The notes: generated from the sequence alone by a model not told the origin. A stretch of 36,298 nt of DNA from an uncultured Phascolarctobacterium sp. (GCA_900544795.1 UQWM01000023.1:1-36298); one strand, 5' to 3'; shown: positions 16,001 through 24,470, numbered from the stretch's first letter. Numbers and translations are program-made.

Positions 16001-17041
16001 TTAAAAAACCTGTTTTTGCATGCGCCGCAATAAATACAGGAAATATGGTGTGCCTAAAAGCGCTGTCATAATGCCGACTCTGACTTCTGCCGGCGGAATA
16101 ATGATACGTCCAAGCGAATCGCAGATAACCAGAAATGCAGCTCCGGCCAGCGCGCTGGCTAGCAATAACACACGATGGTCAGGTCCAACGATCATCCGCA
16201 TCATATGCGGTACTACCAAACCGACGAAACCTATATTACCACTAACGCAAACTGATGTAGCAGTTGTCATCGCCGCTACAAACAATAGCCCCATTCGAAA
16301 CGGTAAAACCGGCATACCAACGGCTTTCGCTTCCGTTTCACCAAGCACCAGAACATTTAAATGCCGAGCTAAAGCCAGCATTACAACTATACCGATGCTA
16401 ACCGGACCTATGGCCATATAAACGTGCTCCCAGCGGCGGTAATCAAGCCCGCCCACCATCCAGAATAAATATTGCTGCAACTTCTGCTCGTTCATAAAAG
16501 TGAGCAAGCCTGAGGTTACCGCACCAAGCAGCATACCTACCGCCACACCGGCCAGCAGCAAAGTCATAACAGGTATTTTGCCGTTGCGCATGGCCAAAAA
16601 CACCGTTAAAGCAACAGCACATACCGATCCGCAAAAGGCGAATGCCGGCATCACAAACATACTTTCTGTCGCCCAGCCTAAAGCAATCGAAAGCACCGCG
16701 CCTGTAGCAGCACCGCTGGAAACGCCTATGATGCCCGGCTCTGCCAGAGGGTTGCTGAATATACCCTGCATAACAGCACCCGATATACCTAAAGCCGCAC
16801 CAACCAAAAGGCCTACTACCATACGTGGCATTCTGATATACCAGACAACTGCCATCTGTTCCTGCGTAAAGTCGGCTTTATCAATAAATGGTAATCCCAT
16901 TTGATAACCTATAGCCGATAAAGTATTATGCAGCGGTATTTTTATTTGGCCGCACGTCAACGATAGCCCCGCTACTACTAATAATACGATCATCATTAAA
17001 AAGATAAATTTTTTGCCAGATTTTTTGTTAAACAAAATCAT
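16001..17041 (-). CDS. FecCD-type ABC transporter permease
   Basis: The product has 346 residues with about ten hydrophobic segments, the normal BtuC/FecD layout. Family signatures are YIRMPRMVVGLLVGAALGISGAVMQ cut into its typical parts (IRMPR and GAVMQ), NPLAEPGIIGVSSGA, FWMVGGL and GNIGFVGLVVPHMMR. It moves a metal chelate or corrinoid across the inner membrane. It overlaps the binding-protein gene upstream by 4 bases (ATGA) and ends 23 bases before cobN. No ATPase gene is adjacent; the ATPase at 21684-22466 is the only one in view and may be shared. Confidence 0.93.
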   Translation of the reverse strand: MILFNKKSGKKFIFLMMIVLLVVAGLSLTCGQIKIPLHNTLSAIGYQMGLPFIDKADFTQEQMAVVWYIRMPRMVVGLLVGAALGISGAVMQGIFSNPLAEPGIIGVSSGAATGAVLSIALGWATESMFVMPAFAFCGSVCAVALTVFLAMRNGKIPVMTLLLAGVAVGMLLGAVTSGLLTFMNEQKLQQYLFWMVGGLDYRRWEHVYMAIGPVSIGIVVMLALARHLNVLVLGETEAKAVGMPVLPFRMGLLFVAAMTTATSVCVSGNIGFVGLVVPHMMRMIVGPDHRVLLLASALAGAAFLVICDSLGRIIIPPAEVRVGIMTALLGTPYFLYLLRRMQKQVF

Positions 17042-18000
17042 TCCCCCTTGGCAAACAGTTCCGGATAAACAGCTTTGGCCACAGCTTCTATGCTATCTGC
17101 AACATGCTGCGACGCTACGTAACGGTATCTGTCAGAAACAAATTCCAAGCGCTTATTTTTTACTGCTTTAATATTTTTAAAAGCAGGATCATTAGCTACC
17201 TGAGCCGCGTATTCCTGTACATCGTTATTGGATTCAAAATTCCAGGTAGGCAATAAAAACACATCAGGGTCGATCTCGATGATTCTTTCTTTGGATAAAG
17301 AATTGCTGCCCTGGTCAAGACCTGCTTCAGCAGCACCATTGCGTACATGGGCATATTTAAAGATATCATCCAGCAGATTATCTTTGCGACCAATCGCACC
17401 AATAAAAGAGAACGCCATTACTACTTTTTCCTGCTCTTTAGGGATAGCTTGCAGCTTGTTTTCCAGTACTGCCAATTTTTTATCCATTTTAGCCACCAGT
17501 GCCTGTCCCTTTTCGGCTTCGCCTGCTGCAGCCGCAACGCCCAACACCTTTTGCCGCATGGCAGTAACTGTTTTAGGACTACCGGCAACATAAACCGGTA
17601 TACCCATATCCTCCAGGTTTTTTACTAAAGAATCAGCAGTAGCTACTGACACGAACACTAAATCTGGTCGCAGGGCAACTATCGCTTCGGTGTTTTCACC
17701 CACCTTGCTGCCTACTACTGACGCCTGCTCCTTCGTAATAAATGTTATTTCGGGATCACCCGCCCATTTACTAAAAGCTTTAATACGGTCTAAGGCAACC
17801 ACCTCAGCTAAAATCTCGTCAGTCCCATAAGTCGCCGAAACGATACGTACAGGCTTTTTGGGTAAATTTACCTGTCGCCCTTTATCATCAGTCACACTAT
17901 AGGAAGTTGCATTATTTTTAGTTATTGTTTCATTTTTGGCCATGCAGCCGTTAAGCAAAAATAACGCTGCCACTAATAAAATAGCTGTTAATCTTTTCAT
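17038..18000 (-). CDS. ABC transporter substrate-binding lipoprotein (FecB/BtuF type)
   Basis: The product has 320 residues. It begins with a lipoprotein signal (LNGC lipobox, near residue 19) and continues with YSVTDDKGRQVNLPKKPVRIV and ALRPDLVFVS, the usual FecB/BtuF N-lobe features, then a C-lobe ending in ADSIEAVAKAVYPE. It should deliver a metal chelate or corrinoid to the permease encoded just downstream. It starts about 10 bases after the second nitrogenase-like subunit. The start at ATG 18000 is preferred to the neighbouring GTG (18003). Its C-terminus closely matches the remnant at 4985-5065. Confidence 0.9.
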   Translation of the reverse strand: MKRLTAILLVAALFLLNGCMAKNETITKNNATSYSVTDDKGRQVNLPKKPVRIVSATYGTDEILAEVVALDRIKAFSKWAGDPEITFITKEQASVVGSKVGENTEAIVALRPDLVFVSVATADSLVKNLEDMGIPVYVAGSPKTVTAMRQKVLGVAAAAGEAEKGQALVAKMDKKLAVLENKLQAIPKEQEKVVMAFSFIGAIGRKDNLLDDIFKYAHVRNGAAEAGLDQGSNSLSKERIIEIDPDVFLLPTWNFESNNDVQEYAAQVANDPAFKNIKAVKNKRLEFVSDRYRYVASQHVADSIEAVAKAVYPELFAKGE

Positions 18001-18012
18001 CACAAGGCACTC

Positions 18013-19296
18013 CTAATACAGTAAATGTGATCTTATTTTCAGGTTCCACAGCCGCTGCAACATATGCCCGGCACCACGGATACCGGCAAATGGTACCGCC
18101 GCAAGCAACAATTCATCCTGTACCGGATAAGCAATATTGCAGGCATAAAAATGTTTATTCTCGCGCATCAAAACCGAACTTTCGCTACTGCTGCCAAGAA
18201 TCAGCGCATTATCCGCCTGATGCAATAATTGTTCAATTTTTTTACTATCCTGAGCAGCGATCAATATTTCATCAGCTTCCTGTGGCATTGGTAACCGTTT
18301 AACCTGATTTTGACAAATAACTGTCAGCTTTTCTGTATCAGCCCATTCTTCCCGCAGGGCCTGTGCTATACACACCGCAGTACTCCCCGGTGCCGCTACA
18401 ATGATTTTATCAAACCATAATTCTCCCCAGGTAACTCTGGCTTCATTGCTGGCAGATACAAGTTCTTCCGCCATTTTGGCACATTCTTCATATATACTAC
18501 TAATATCAGTCGGCAATACTGCTGTAATTTTTTCCAGCCAGCGCAATGTTCCTTTGATCCCATAGGGCATACCTGCTACAACATAAGGAATATCATAACG
18601 TTCCTTTAAATATTTTGCCGTTTCCAGACCCAGTTCTTCATTGATAACTATATTAAGCTGCGCTGCCGGCACTTTTTGTAACGTGTCAAAATCACTATTG
18701 GCTCCCGGTACAGCTATAATCCTATAATCAACCGTTTCTAAAATCCTTTTTACTTCTTCAATATCGTTTTTTCCATTAAAATATGCCGTAGTACATCCCA
18801 ACAAATTGACACCTAAACGACATTTTGTTTTGATTACAGGTAAATCCAGATACTGCCATAATCTAAGGCTGGCCTTACTGTATCCTTCTGCAAACCCTCC
18901 ATTCAAGCCACCGCTGTCCATCCCAACTACAGGAAAGGGTAAGTCTGCTTTAGCAGCGATCCCCTCAATATCATCACCAATCAAACTAACGCTGCAGCTG
19001 TTTTCTATCAATAAAATAGAAGGCTGCCTGTTTTCGCAAATATATTCTAAAGCTTCAGTCAGGCATTCTTCCGTTCCATAAACAACTGCGTTGTTATCTG
19101 GCTGCGAACCATGGAAACGTTCACCTAACCTGCCGTTAGATTTTTCTAAATGCCGCAAAGCATAAAAATAACACCATAACGGCCCATTTACTAATACTTC
19201 AGCTCCTTTGATCCCTGTAAAAAAAGCGGCTGCGCCAGTAAGCGCACAGGTGTCTACTCTGCTGCACACATTGCCCCATTCTGCTTTTTCAGACAT
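18013..19296 (-). CDS. Nitrogenase-like reductase subunit (NifD/NifK superfamily), second copy
   Basis: The product has 427 residues, similar in size to DPOR subunits or CfbD and shorter than true NifD/NifK. The cysteines used for the bridging Fe-S cluster are kept: Cys17 (CALTGAAAFF), Cys42 (NGPLWCYFYA) and Cys101 (ENSCSVSLIGDDI). The LIGDDI motif is typical of the superfamily. It should pair with the product of the preceding gene, with which it overlaps by 8 bases, and receive electrons from the NifH-like protein. There is no nifB, nifE or nifN in view, so dinitrogen reduction is unlikely. Tetrapyrrole reduction is the best-known alternative for short family members, and the context (CobN, B12 riboswitch, corrinoid transport) agrees with it. 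Confidence 0.88.
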   Translation of the reverse strand: MSEKAEWGNVCSRVDTCALTGAAAFFTGIKGAEVLVNGPLWCYFYALRHLEKSNGRLGERFHGSQPDNNAVVYGTEECLTEALEYICENRQPSILLIENSCSVSLIGDDIEGIAAKADLPFPVVGMDSGGLNGGFAEGYSKASLRLWQYLDLPVIKTKCRLGVNLLGCTTAYFNGKNDIEEVKRILETVDYRIIAVPGANSDFDTLQKVPAAQLNIVINEELGLETAKYLKERYDIPYVVAGMPYGIKGTLRWLEKITAVLPTDISSIYEECAKMAEELVSASNEARVTWGELWFDKIIVAAPGSTAVCIAQALREEWADTEKLTVICQNQVKRLPMPQEADEILIAAQDSKKIEQLLHQADNALILGSSSESSVLMRENKHFYACNIAYPVQDELLLAAVPFAGIRGAGHMLQRLWNLKIRSHLLY

Positions 19297-20584
19297 AGAC
19301 GATACCCCCTTTTTGCCCGCGGCGGCATAACGTTTTATAAATACAATCCATAAATTCTATTTCACCGCTGACCCCTACCAAAGGCAGCATTGGCAAAAAT
19401 ATTTGCCGCAGTTCCTGATTATTCGTGATTTCATGCGTCGTTAAAACCAGGTCTGTGCTTTCTAAAAGCTGCTGTCCTTCGTCAGCACTTATAATGGGCA
19501 GCTGACATTGCGCTTGGATCGCTTCTGTCATAAGCTTTTTTTCTTTAGCACTATAATTGTCAAATAAAATGATAGCTTCTACCTCTAAACCAAGTCGCTG
19601 TAATGTTTCCAATACTCCACCCGGATGAAAATACATCAACATTCTGCCGATACAAACTACGCAGCGCTTCCCTTTAGTAACACGCTTTACTTGAGTGGCA
19701 AAATCCTCCAACCGCTTTTTCTCATTGGCGATAATCTGCTCAGCCAAAGCTTCCTGTTGTAGAAATTTGCCTAAATTCTGTAGCCAGCAAATGGTATTAT
19801 CCCAACCAACTGGATAACTGCCTTGCAGATATGGTACCGAAAAGCGCTCTTGCAATAGCTGCGCTATTTTAGTTAACCCGGTAAATGTTTGCCCACGGCC
19901 ACCCAAGATAATACTAAATGAAGCTGCCGTTAATTTAGGCAAATCGTAAATAGCGACATACCCGGGAAACTGCCCAATGACACGCAGCGAAAACCCTTCC
20001 AGTAAACGCGTTACTTCTTTGGCATAATGACCCCAGGGGCCACCATTATCGCCTAAAAGCAGCACTGTATTTTCCTCTTTCGGCTGTGGTTTTAAAAACC
20101 TTTCTACCAGTTGCTTCGCTACAGAAAAATACCCCTGGTAATATTCTCCATCCAAAAAACCATAGCAAGGTACCGTTATCACAGGCACAGCATATTTTTC
20201 TTCCGTTTCTTTACCAACAGCTTCAACATCATCGCCAATAACACCGGCAACACAGGAATTTGCTATTACCAGACATTGTGGCTGATAAGTATTGATTACA
20301 TCATCAATGCAGGCGCGCAGCCTGTCGGCGCCACCAAAAATAGAATGTTTTTCCTGTAATAAGCTGGAAACTACCGGGATAGAAGAAATATTTTCATGGA
20401 CACCATTTGCCAGCGCCCGATACTGCGAATTGATATCCATACTGCGGGCTACATGCGCGCAAGCTCTGGGGCTATGAAAAATGACGACAGCACCATTACT
20501 GTAAGCAACCGCCCGCCAAACACCCGGCATACTGCAACTGCAGCTTTTGGTTTTAGATAACATCCTTTTAGTCTTGATTGCCAT
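19289..20584 (-). CDS. Nitrogenase-like reductase subunit (NifD/NifK superfamily), first copy
   Basis: The product has 431 residues from the ATG at 20584. A longer frame opens at 20614, but its ribosome binding site (GGAGG) would lie inside it, so the later start is preferred. Cluster cysteines are visible: Cys15/Cys17 (CSCSMPGVWRA), Cys42 (HSPRACAHV) and Cys111 (ANSCVAGVIGDD). The protein is not a close copy of its partner, so the enzyme is probably a heterodimer or heterotetramer as in BchNB, not a homodimer as in CfbD. Start and upstream stop codon overlap (translational coupling with the NifH-like gene). The substrate is unknown; a corrinoid or other tetrapyrrole is inferred from neighbours. 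Confidence 0.88.
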   Translation of the reverse strand: MAIKTKRMLSKTKSCSCSMPGVWRAVAYSNGAVVIFHSPRACAHVARSMDINSQYRALANGVHENISSIPVVSSLLQEKHSIFGGADRLRACIDDVINTYQPQCLVIANSCVAGVIGDDVEAVGKETEEKYAVPVITVPCYGFLDGEYYQGYFSVAKQLVERFLKPQPKEENTVLLLGDNGGPWGHYAKEVTRLLEGFSLRVIGQFPGYVAIYDLPKLTAASFSIILGGRGQTFTGLTKIAQLLQERFSVPYLQGSYPVGWDNTICWLQNLGKFLQQEALAEQIIANEKKRLEDFATQVKRVTKGKRCVVCIGRMLMYFHPGGVLETLQRLGLEVEAIILFDNYSAKEKKLMTEAIQAQCQLPIISADEGQQLLESTDLVLTTHEITNNQELRQIFLPMLPLVGVSGEIEFMDCIYKTLCRRGQKGGIVYV

Positions 20585-21383
20585 AACTTGCCACCAGTTC
20601 CTCCAATTCTTCAAACGTCAGCGGTGTAGGTATTGATAATTCCTGATTACCAAAAATATCCTGTGCCAGCGTTCTATAAACTTCCGCCTGTTCGCAGTCC
20701 GGAGCATATTCGATAACAGTCTGCCTGTTATTCTCGGCCTTATTGACGATTACGTTACGTGGAATAAAAGCGATCAATTTTGTATTAAGACGTTTCGCAA
20801 ACTCTGTCAGCAATGCGTGTTCATTAGGAGTATTACGGCTGTTACCGATAATACCGCCCAGCCTTACTTCACCTCTGGCTGCAAAACGCTTAACACCTTT
20901 GGCTATATTGTTGGCGGCATAAAGCGCCATCAATTCACCTGAGGATACTATATAAATATCGGTCGCATAACCTTCTCTGATCGGCACTGCAAAACCGCCG
21001 CAAACAACATCACCAAGCACGTCATACAAAATCAAATCTTCATCTTCTAAAACATCCAGTTCTTTTAATTTTTCTAATGCCACAATAATGCCGCGGCCAG
21101 CACAACCAACACCTGGTTCCGGACCACCTGCTTCAACACATTTTATGCCGTTAAAACCTTCGTGTACGATCTGTTCTGCTTTGATATCGTCTTCTGAGTC
21201 ACGAACCAGATCTAGTACCGTTTGGCGGCAGATTTGTCCCAAAAGCAGTCTTGTTGAATCATTTTTGGGATCGCAGCCTATTTGGCACACTTTTTTACCC
21301 ATTTTACTGAATGCTGCAGAAACATTAGCTGCCGTTGTGGATTTACCGATACCGCCTTTACCATAAAACGCAATTTTTTTCAT
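20568..21383 (-). CDS. NifH/BchL-like Fe protein
   Basis: The product has 271 residues. Walker A is GKGGIGKST (8-16). The two cysteines that hold the shared [4Fe-4S] cluster between monomers are present: Cys94 (GVGCAGRGI) and Cys128 (VLGDVVCGGF), with Arg97 at the position modified in classical NifH. It is an ATP-dependent electron donor for the two NifD/K-like subunits encoded immediately downstream. The start is set at 21383 because the GGAGG site is 8 bases upstream; the in-frame ATG at 21398 overlaps that site. The gene lies behind a cobalamin riboswitch and terminator, so B12 sufficiency should shut off the reductase and probably the following transport and cobN genes. Confidence 0.94.
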   Translation of the reverse strand: MKKIAFYGKGGIGKSTTAANVSAAFSKMGKKVCQIGCDPKNDSTRLLLGQICRQTVLDLVRDSEDDIKAEQIVHEGFNGIKCVEAGGPEPGVGCAGRGIIVALEKLKELDVLEDEDLILYDVLGDVVCGGFAVPIREGYATDIYIVSSGELMALYAANNIAKGVKRFAARGEVRLGGIIGNSRNTPNEHALLTEFAKRLNTKLIAFIPRNVIVNKAENNRQTVIEYAPDCEQAEVYRTLAQDIFGNQELSIPTPLTFEELEELVASYGNQD

Positions 21384-21415
21384 CATCATTACCTCCATTT
21401 TAATTGCAACTAAAA

Positions 21416-21451
21416 AAGAACAGACTTCCCCTTACAAGGAAAGCTGTTCTT
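21416..21451 (-). terminator. Riboswitch-controlled intrinsic terminator before the NifH-like gene
   Basis: On the minus strand AAGAACAG...CTGTTCTT with an inner CTTTCC/GGGAAG pairing forms a hairpin followed by TTTT. It lies between the cobalamin riboswitch and the NifH-like start codon. Confidence 0.82.
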
Positions 21452-21522
21452 AAAAATATTTATAAAAAGCCAAATACTTTATCGCCGCCTTCCCATCTCT
21501 CGTGGGGAACGTACAAAGATCT

Positions 21523-21669
21523 GGCAGTTCTTCTGACTCTGATTCATTGCTGGCCTTACCTTCCCAGGCGTTTGCCCAGTGGTGTTTTAAGGTTCGCTCA
21601 TCATTACAGCGACGGGATCGTATCGGGTTTACACCGATTTCTCTATTATGCGCAAGCGCACCAGATCCA
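21523..21669 (-). promoter_or_regulatory. Cobalamin riboswitch controlling the nitrogenase-like/cobN operon
   Basis: The minus strand has GGTGCG, ATAATAGAGAAATCGG, ACGATCCCGTCGCTGTAA, ATGAGCG, CACCACTGGGC, CTGGGAAGG and GAGTCAGAAGAACTGCC in order. It starts about 15 bases after the ABC ATPase gene, with no good promoter between, so at least part of its transcription may come from the ABC operon upstream. Confidence 0.93.
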
Positions 21670-21683
21670 ACTATATGAAATTT

Positions 21684-22466
21684 TTATTTTACCAAGTCTA
21701 CCGGCAGCAGCGCCGGCATACCATTACTGCAAACAAATTCGTCGGCTTCCACTTTAAAAACTTCTTTTAGCAGCTTAGCCGTCACTATCTCCTGCGGGTT
21801 ACCTTCCGTTACCATACGCCCTTCTTTAATGACGGCTATATGATCGGAATACTGTACGGCGTGATTGATATCGTGGATCACCATCACTACCGTCAGCTGC
21901 AATTCACGGTTCAACTTATCCAGCAGCTGCATTACCTCTAACTGGTGGCAGATATCCAGATAAGTAGTAGGCTCGTCCAGCAGCAGTACCTGTGGCCGTT
22001 GTGCCAGCGCCATGGCTATCCAGGCCCGCTGACGCTCACCGCCTGACAGAGTGCTGAGCAAACGATGCTGCATTTCCAGCATATTAGTCTGCCCTAGCGC
22101 CCATTCTACATGAGCGTCATCTTCGGTGCTTTTACCGCCAAACCAACTGCGGTGGGGGAAGCGCCCCATTTCCACCAGGTCTTTAACTGTCAGATCGGCC
22201 GGTGATTGTGGCGCCTGCGTCAAGATAGCCAGTTTTTGAGCAAATTCGCGGTGACTGAACTTTTTTATATCCTCACCATTAAAGGTGACGTTACCCCGAT
22301 AACAAGGCAAAATACGTGCCAAAGCCTTTAAGGTAGTGCTTTTACCACAGCCGTTAGGCCCAATGATAGCAGTTACCTTGCCTTCCGGCACCGACAGGCT
22401 CAGCTCTTCAATAATAATTTTATCAATAATACGGATAGTTATGCCGTTAGCCTGTAAAATACTCAT
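21684..22466 (-). CDS. FecE/BtuD-type ABC transporter ATPase
   Basis: The product has 260 residues. Walker A is GPNGCGKST, the ABC signature is LSGGERQRAWIAMALAQ, and Walker B is VLLLDEPTTYLD. It powers metal-chelate or corrinoid import with the FecCD-type permease upstream; the stop and start codons overlap (TGATG). It is the only transporter ATPase in the island, although there are two permeases and three binding proteins, so it may energise more than one complex. Confidence 0.95.
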   Translation of the reverse strand: MSILQANGITIRIIDKIIIEELSLSVPEGKVTAIIGPNGCGKSTTLKALARILPCYRGNVTFNGEDIKKFSHREFAQKLAILTQAPQSPADLTVKDLVEMGRFPHRSWFGGKSTEDDAHVEWALGQTNMLEMQHRLLSTLSGGERQRAWIAMALAQRPQVLLLDEPTTYLDICHQLEVMQLLDKLNRELQLTVVMVIHDINHAVQYSDHIAVIKEGRMVTEGNPQEIVTAKLLKEVFKVEADEFVCSNGMPALLPVDLVK

Positions 22467-23494
22467 CAGATCTCCCTCCTTAACAAAAACAGGAAGAAAG
22501 GAGCGCCAACAAAGGCCATGATGATGCCTACAGGCAGCTCGACCGGGGAAAAAACCACACGGGCAAAGGTGTCACTTAGGGTGACCACGGCAATGCCCAA
22601 AAGGCCTGACGCTGGCATCAGAAACCTGTAGTCAGACCCTATTATCAGCCGTGCCGCATGTGGAACGATCAGGCCAACAAAGCCTAGCAGGCCTACAACG
22701 CTGACCGCGCTTGCCGCCAGTAAAGCCGCCACCGCTGTCATAGCGATCCGTGTTACCTCTACGTTGACGCCTAAGCCACGAGCCATTTCGTCACCCAGCT
22801 GCAAAATATTAAGATAAGACGCACCGACAAAGGCCAGCAGCACTCCGACTATCGCATAAGGCAAAATAATACCAACATGCGGCCAACTGCGGGCAGCTAA
22901 CCCGCCCACCATCCACATTAAAGCGCCATGGACACGGTCGCTGTAAAAAATCATTAAGCCCGAGATACCTGCGCTTAAAAATGCCGATACGGCAACACCG
23001 GCCAAAATAATACGCACCGGTTTGATGCCGTTTTTCCAGGCTAAAATATAAATACATACTGCAGCCAACATCGCGCCTATAAAGGCTGCCGGTGTAATCA
23101 AATATTCTAAAGTCGGGAACAGGATCATGATCGTGACACCTGCCAAGCCTGCGCCACTGGAAATACCAATAATATGCGGATCGGCCAGCGGATTACGCAT
23201 AACAGCCTGTAAAACAGCGCCGGCAATGGCAAGATTAACACCTACCAAGGCACCAACTATCGTCCGTGGCATCCTGATATTCCAAATGATCTGGCTTTGC
23301 GGCTCTAAAGTCGGATTAGACAATATGTTAATGATCTGCGCCAGACTGATATCGGCAGAACCTTTGGTAAGGCTCAAAAATGCGCCGATAAACGCCAGCA
23401 TGGCAAAAGCAGCCATGACGATAAGCCGCCAGGCTGTACGTGAAATGCCAAATCTTTCAATTCTTTCTAAAGCGTCTGCCTGCTTATTTGTCAT
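22466..23494 (-). CDS. FecCD-type ABC transporter permease
   Basis: The product has 342 residues with about ten membrane segments. Family motifs include IIWNIRMPRTIVGALVGV, AGAVLQAVMRNPLADPHIIG, MWMVGGLAARSW and GLLGFVGLIVPHAARL. It overlaps the binding-protein gene by 11 bases and the ATPase gene by one, forming a compact FecBCD operon. It is clearly a paralog of the permease at 16001-17041. Confidence 0.95.
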   Translation of the reverse strand: MTNKQADALERIERFGISRTAWRLIVMAAFAMLAFIGAFLSLTKGSADISLAQIINILSNPTLEPQSQIIWNIRMPRTIVGALVGVNLAIAGAVLQAVMRNPLADPHIIGISSGAGLAGVTIMILFPTLEYLITPAAFIGAMLAAVCIYILAWKNGIKPVRIILAGVAVSAFLSAGISGLMIFYSDRVHGALMWMVGGLAARSWPHVGIILPYAIVGVLLAFVGASYLNILQLGDEMARGLGVNVEVTRIAMTAVAALLAASAVSVVGLLGFVGLIVPHAARLIIGSDYRFLMPASGLLGIAVVTLSDTFARVVFSPVELPVGIIMAFVGAPFFLFLLRREI

Positions 23495-24449
23495 CCTTAT
23501 AGACCTCGGGGTATACAGTTTTTGCCATATATTTTACAGCGTCCGGATAATTCAGCCCGGGATTCAATAAAAATAATCTTTCGGGCAGCAGATAAACCTT
23601 ATCATTCCTCACTGCTTCCAACGCAGCCCAGGCAGGATTGCTTTTGACATCGGCACGCAGACGGTTTTCGATCTCTTCACTGTCGCCCATAAAAGTAATA
23701 AAAATGATTTCCGGGTTTTTCTCAACCAGAGCTTCCATACTATAGGGCGTTTTTTCGGGTTTACCCTTGATAGGCGTAGCGCCCACGGCCACATTTTTAA
23801 ACCCCAGCATTTTAGCGATGCAGCCTGCTATACTGTTATCCAGCTCTACCGTAACGCTGGACGGGGTAGCGTGCATGATAACCACGTGTTTTTCTTCGCG
23901 CGGCAGTTTATCAGTAACGGCTTTTACCTGTTGATCCAGCTTGGCCGCAACGGCTTCACCTTTTTCCGGCACACCGTAAATCTTACCCATCAAAACCAGC
24001 TTTTCCTTTACTTCATCGTAAGTTTTAGGATTGATGGCGATAACGGGGATCTTATTTGATTCTAAAAGAGGTAAAAATTTCTCGTGCTGATTTTTATTGG
24101 CGATCACCAAATCAGGCTTTAATCCGATCAGGCTTTCCATATTGATATTATAAACAAATCCCACTTCAGGCACGTTTTTCATAGCTTCCGGCATCTCGCC
24201 GATTTTTGAAGACGCGCGGCCAACAATTTTACCGCCGACAGCGTCGATCATATTCAAATACGAAGTAGCAAGGCTCACAACACGTTCAGGCCGTTTTTCC
24301 AAAACGACGGTACGTCCTGTATCGTCAACAACAGTCAAAAATGCTTTATCATTAGCAGCTGGTTTGGCAGTATCTGCTGCTGGGCCACAGCCACTGAATA
24401 TAGTCAGGCACAATGCAGATACAAGTGCCGCTTTTAAGATTTTTTTCAT
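23484..24449 (-). CDS. ABC transporter substrate-binding lipoprotein (FecB/BtuF type)
   Basis: The product has 321 residues. The lipoprotein signal ends at FSGC (Cys near 21). VVDDTGRTVVLEKRPERVVSL and GLKPDLVIAN are typical of the family, and the C-terminus ends DAVKYMAKTVYPEVY. It is the first gene of a FecBCD operon with its own promoter (24534-24562) and a short leader containing an attenuator-like hairpin. The ligand is not evident from sequence; the neighbouring B12-controlled genes suggest a corrinoid or cobalt/iron chelate. Confidence 0.92.
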   Translation of the reverse strand: MKKILKAALVSALCLTIFSGCGPAADTAKPAANDKAFLTVVDDTGRTVVLEKRPERVVSLATSYLNMIDAVGGKIVGRASSKIGEMPEAMKNVPEVGFVYNINMESLIGLKPDLVIANKNQHEKFLPLLESNKIPVIAINPKTYDEVKEKLVLMGKIYGVPEKGEAVAAKLDQQVKAVTDKLPREEKHVVIMHATPSSVTVELDNSIAGCIAKMLGFKNVAVGATPIKGKPEKTPYSMEALVEKNPEIIFITFMGDSEEIENRLRADVKSNPAWAALEAVRNDKVYLLPERLFLLNPGLNYPDAVKYMAKTVYPEVYKDDK

Positions 24450-24470
24450 CGCTCTCTCCCTGAAAAATTA

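Noticed and set aside
18013..21383. A nitrogen-fixing nitrogenase
   Set aside because: The D/K-like chains are too short, and nifB, nifE and nifN are absent from the window; context is corrinoid-related.
21663..21693. A possible fourth MerR-type operator (ACTATAT at 21670-21676) upstream of the nitrogenase-like operon
   Set aside because: Only one arm matches; the second arm, the -35 and the -10 are absent at the required distances.
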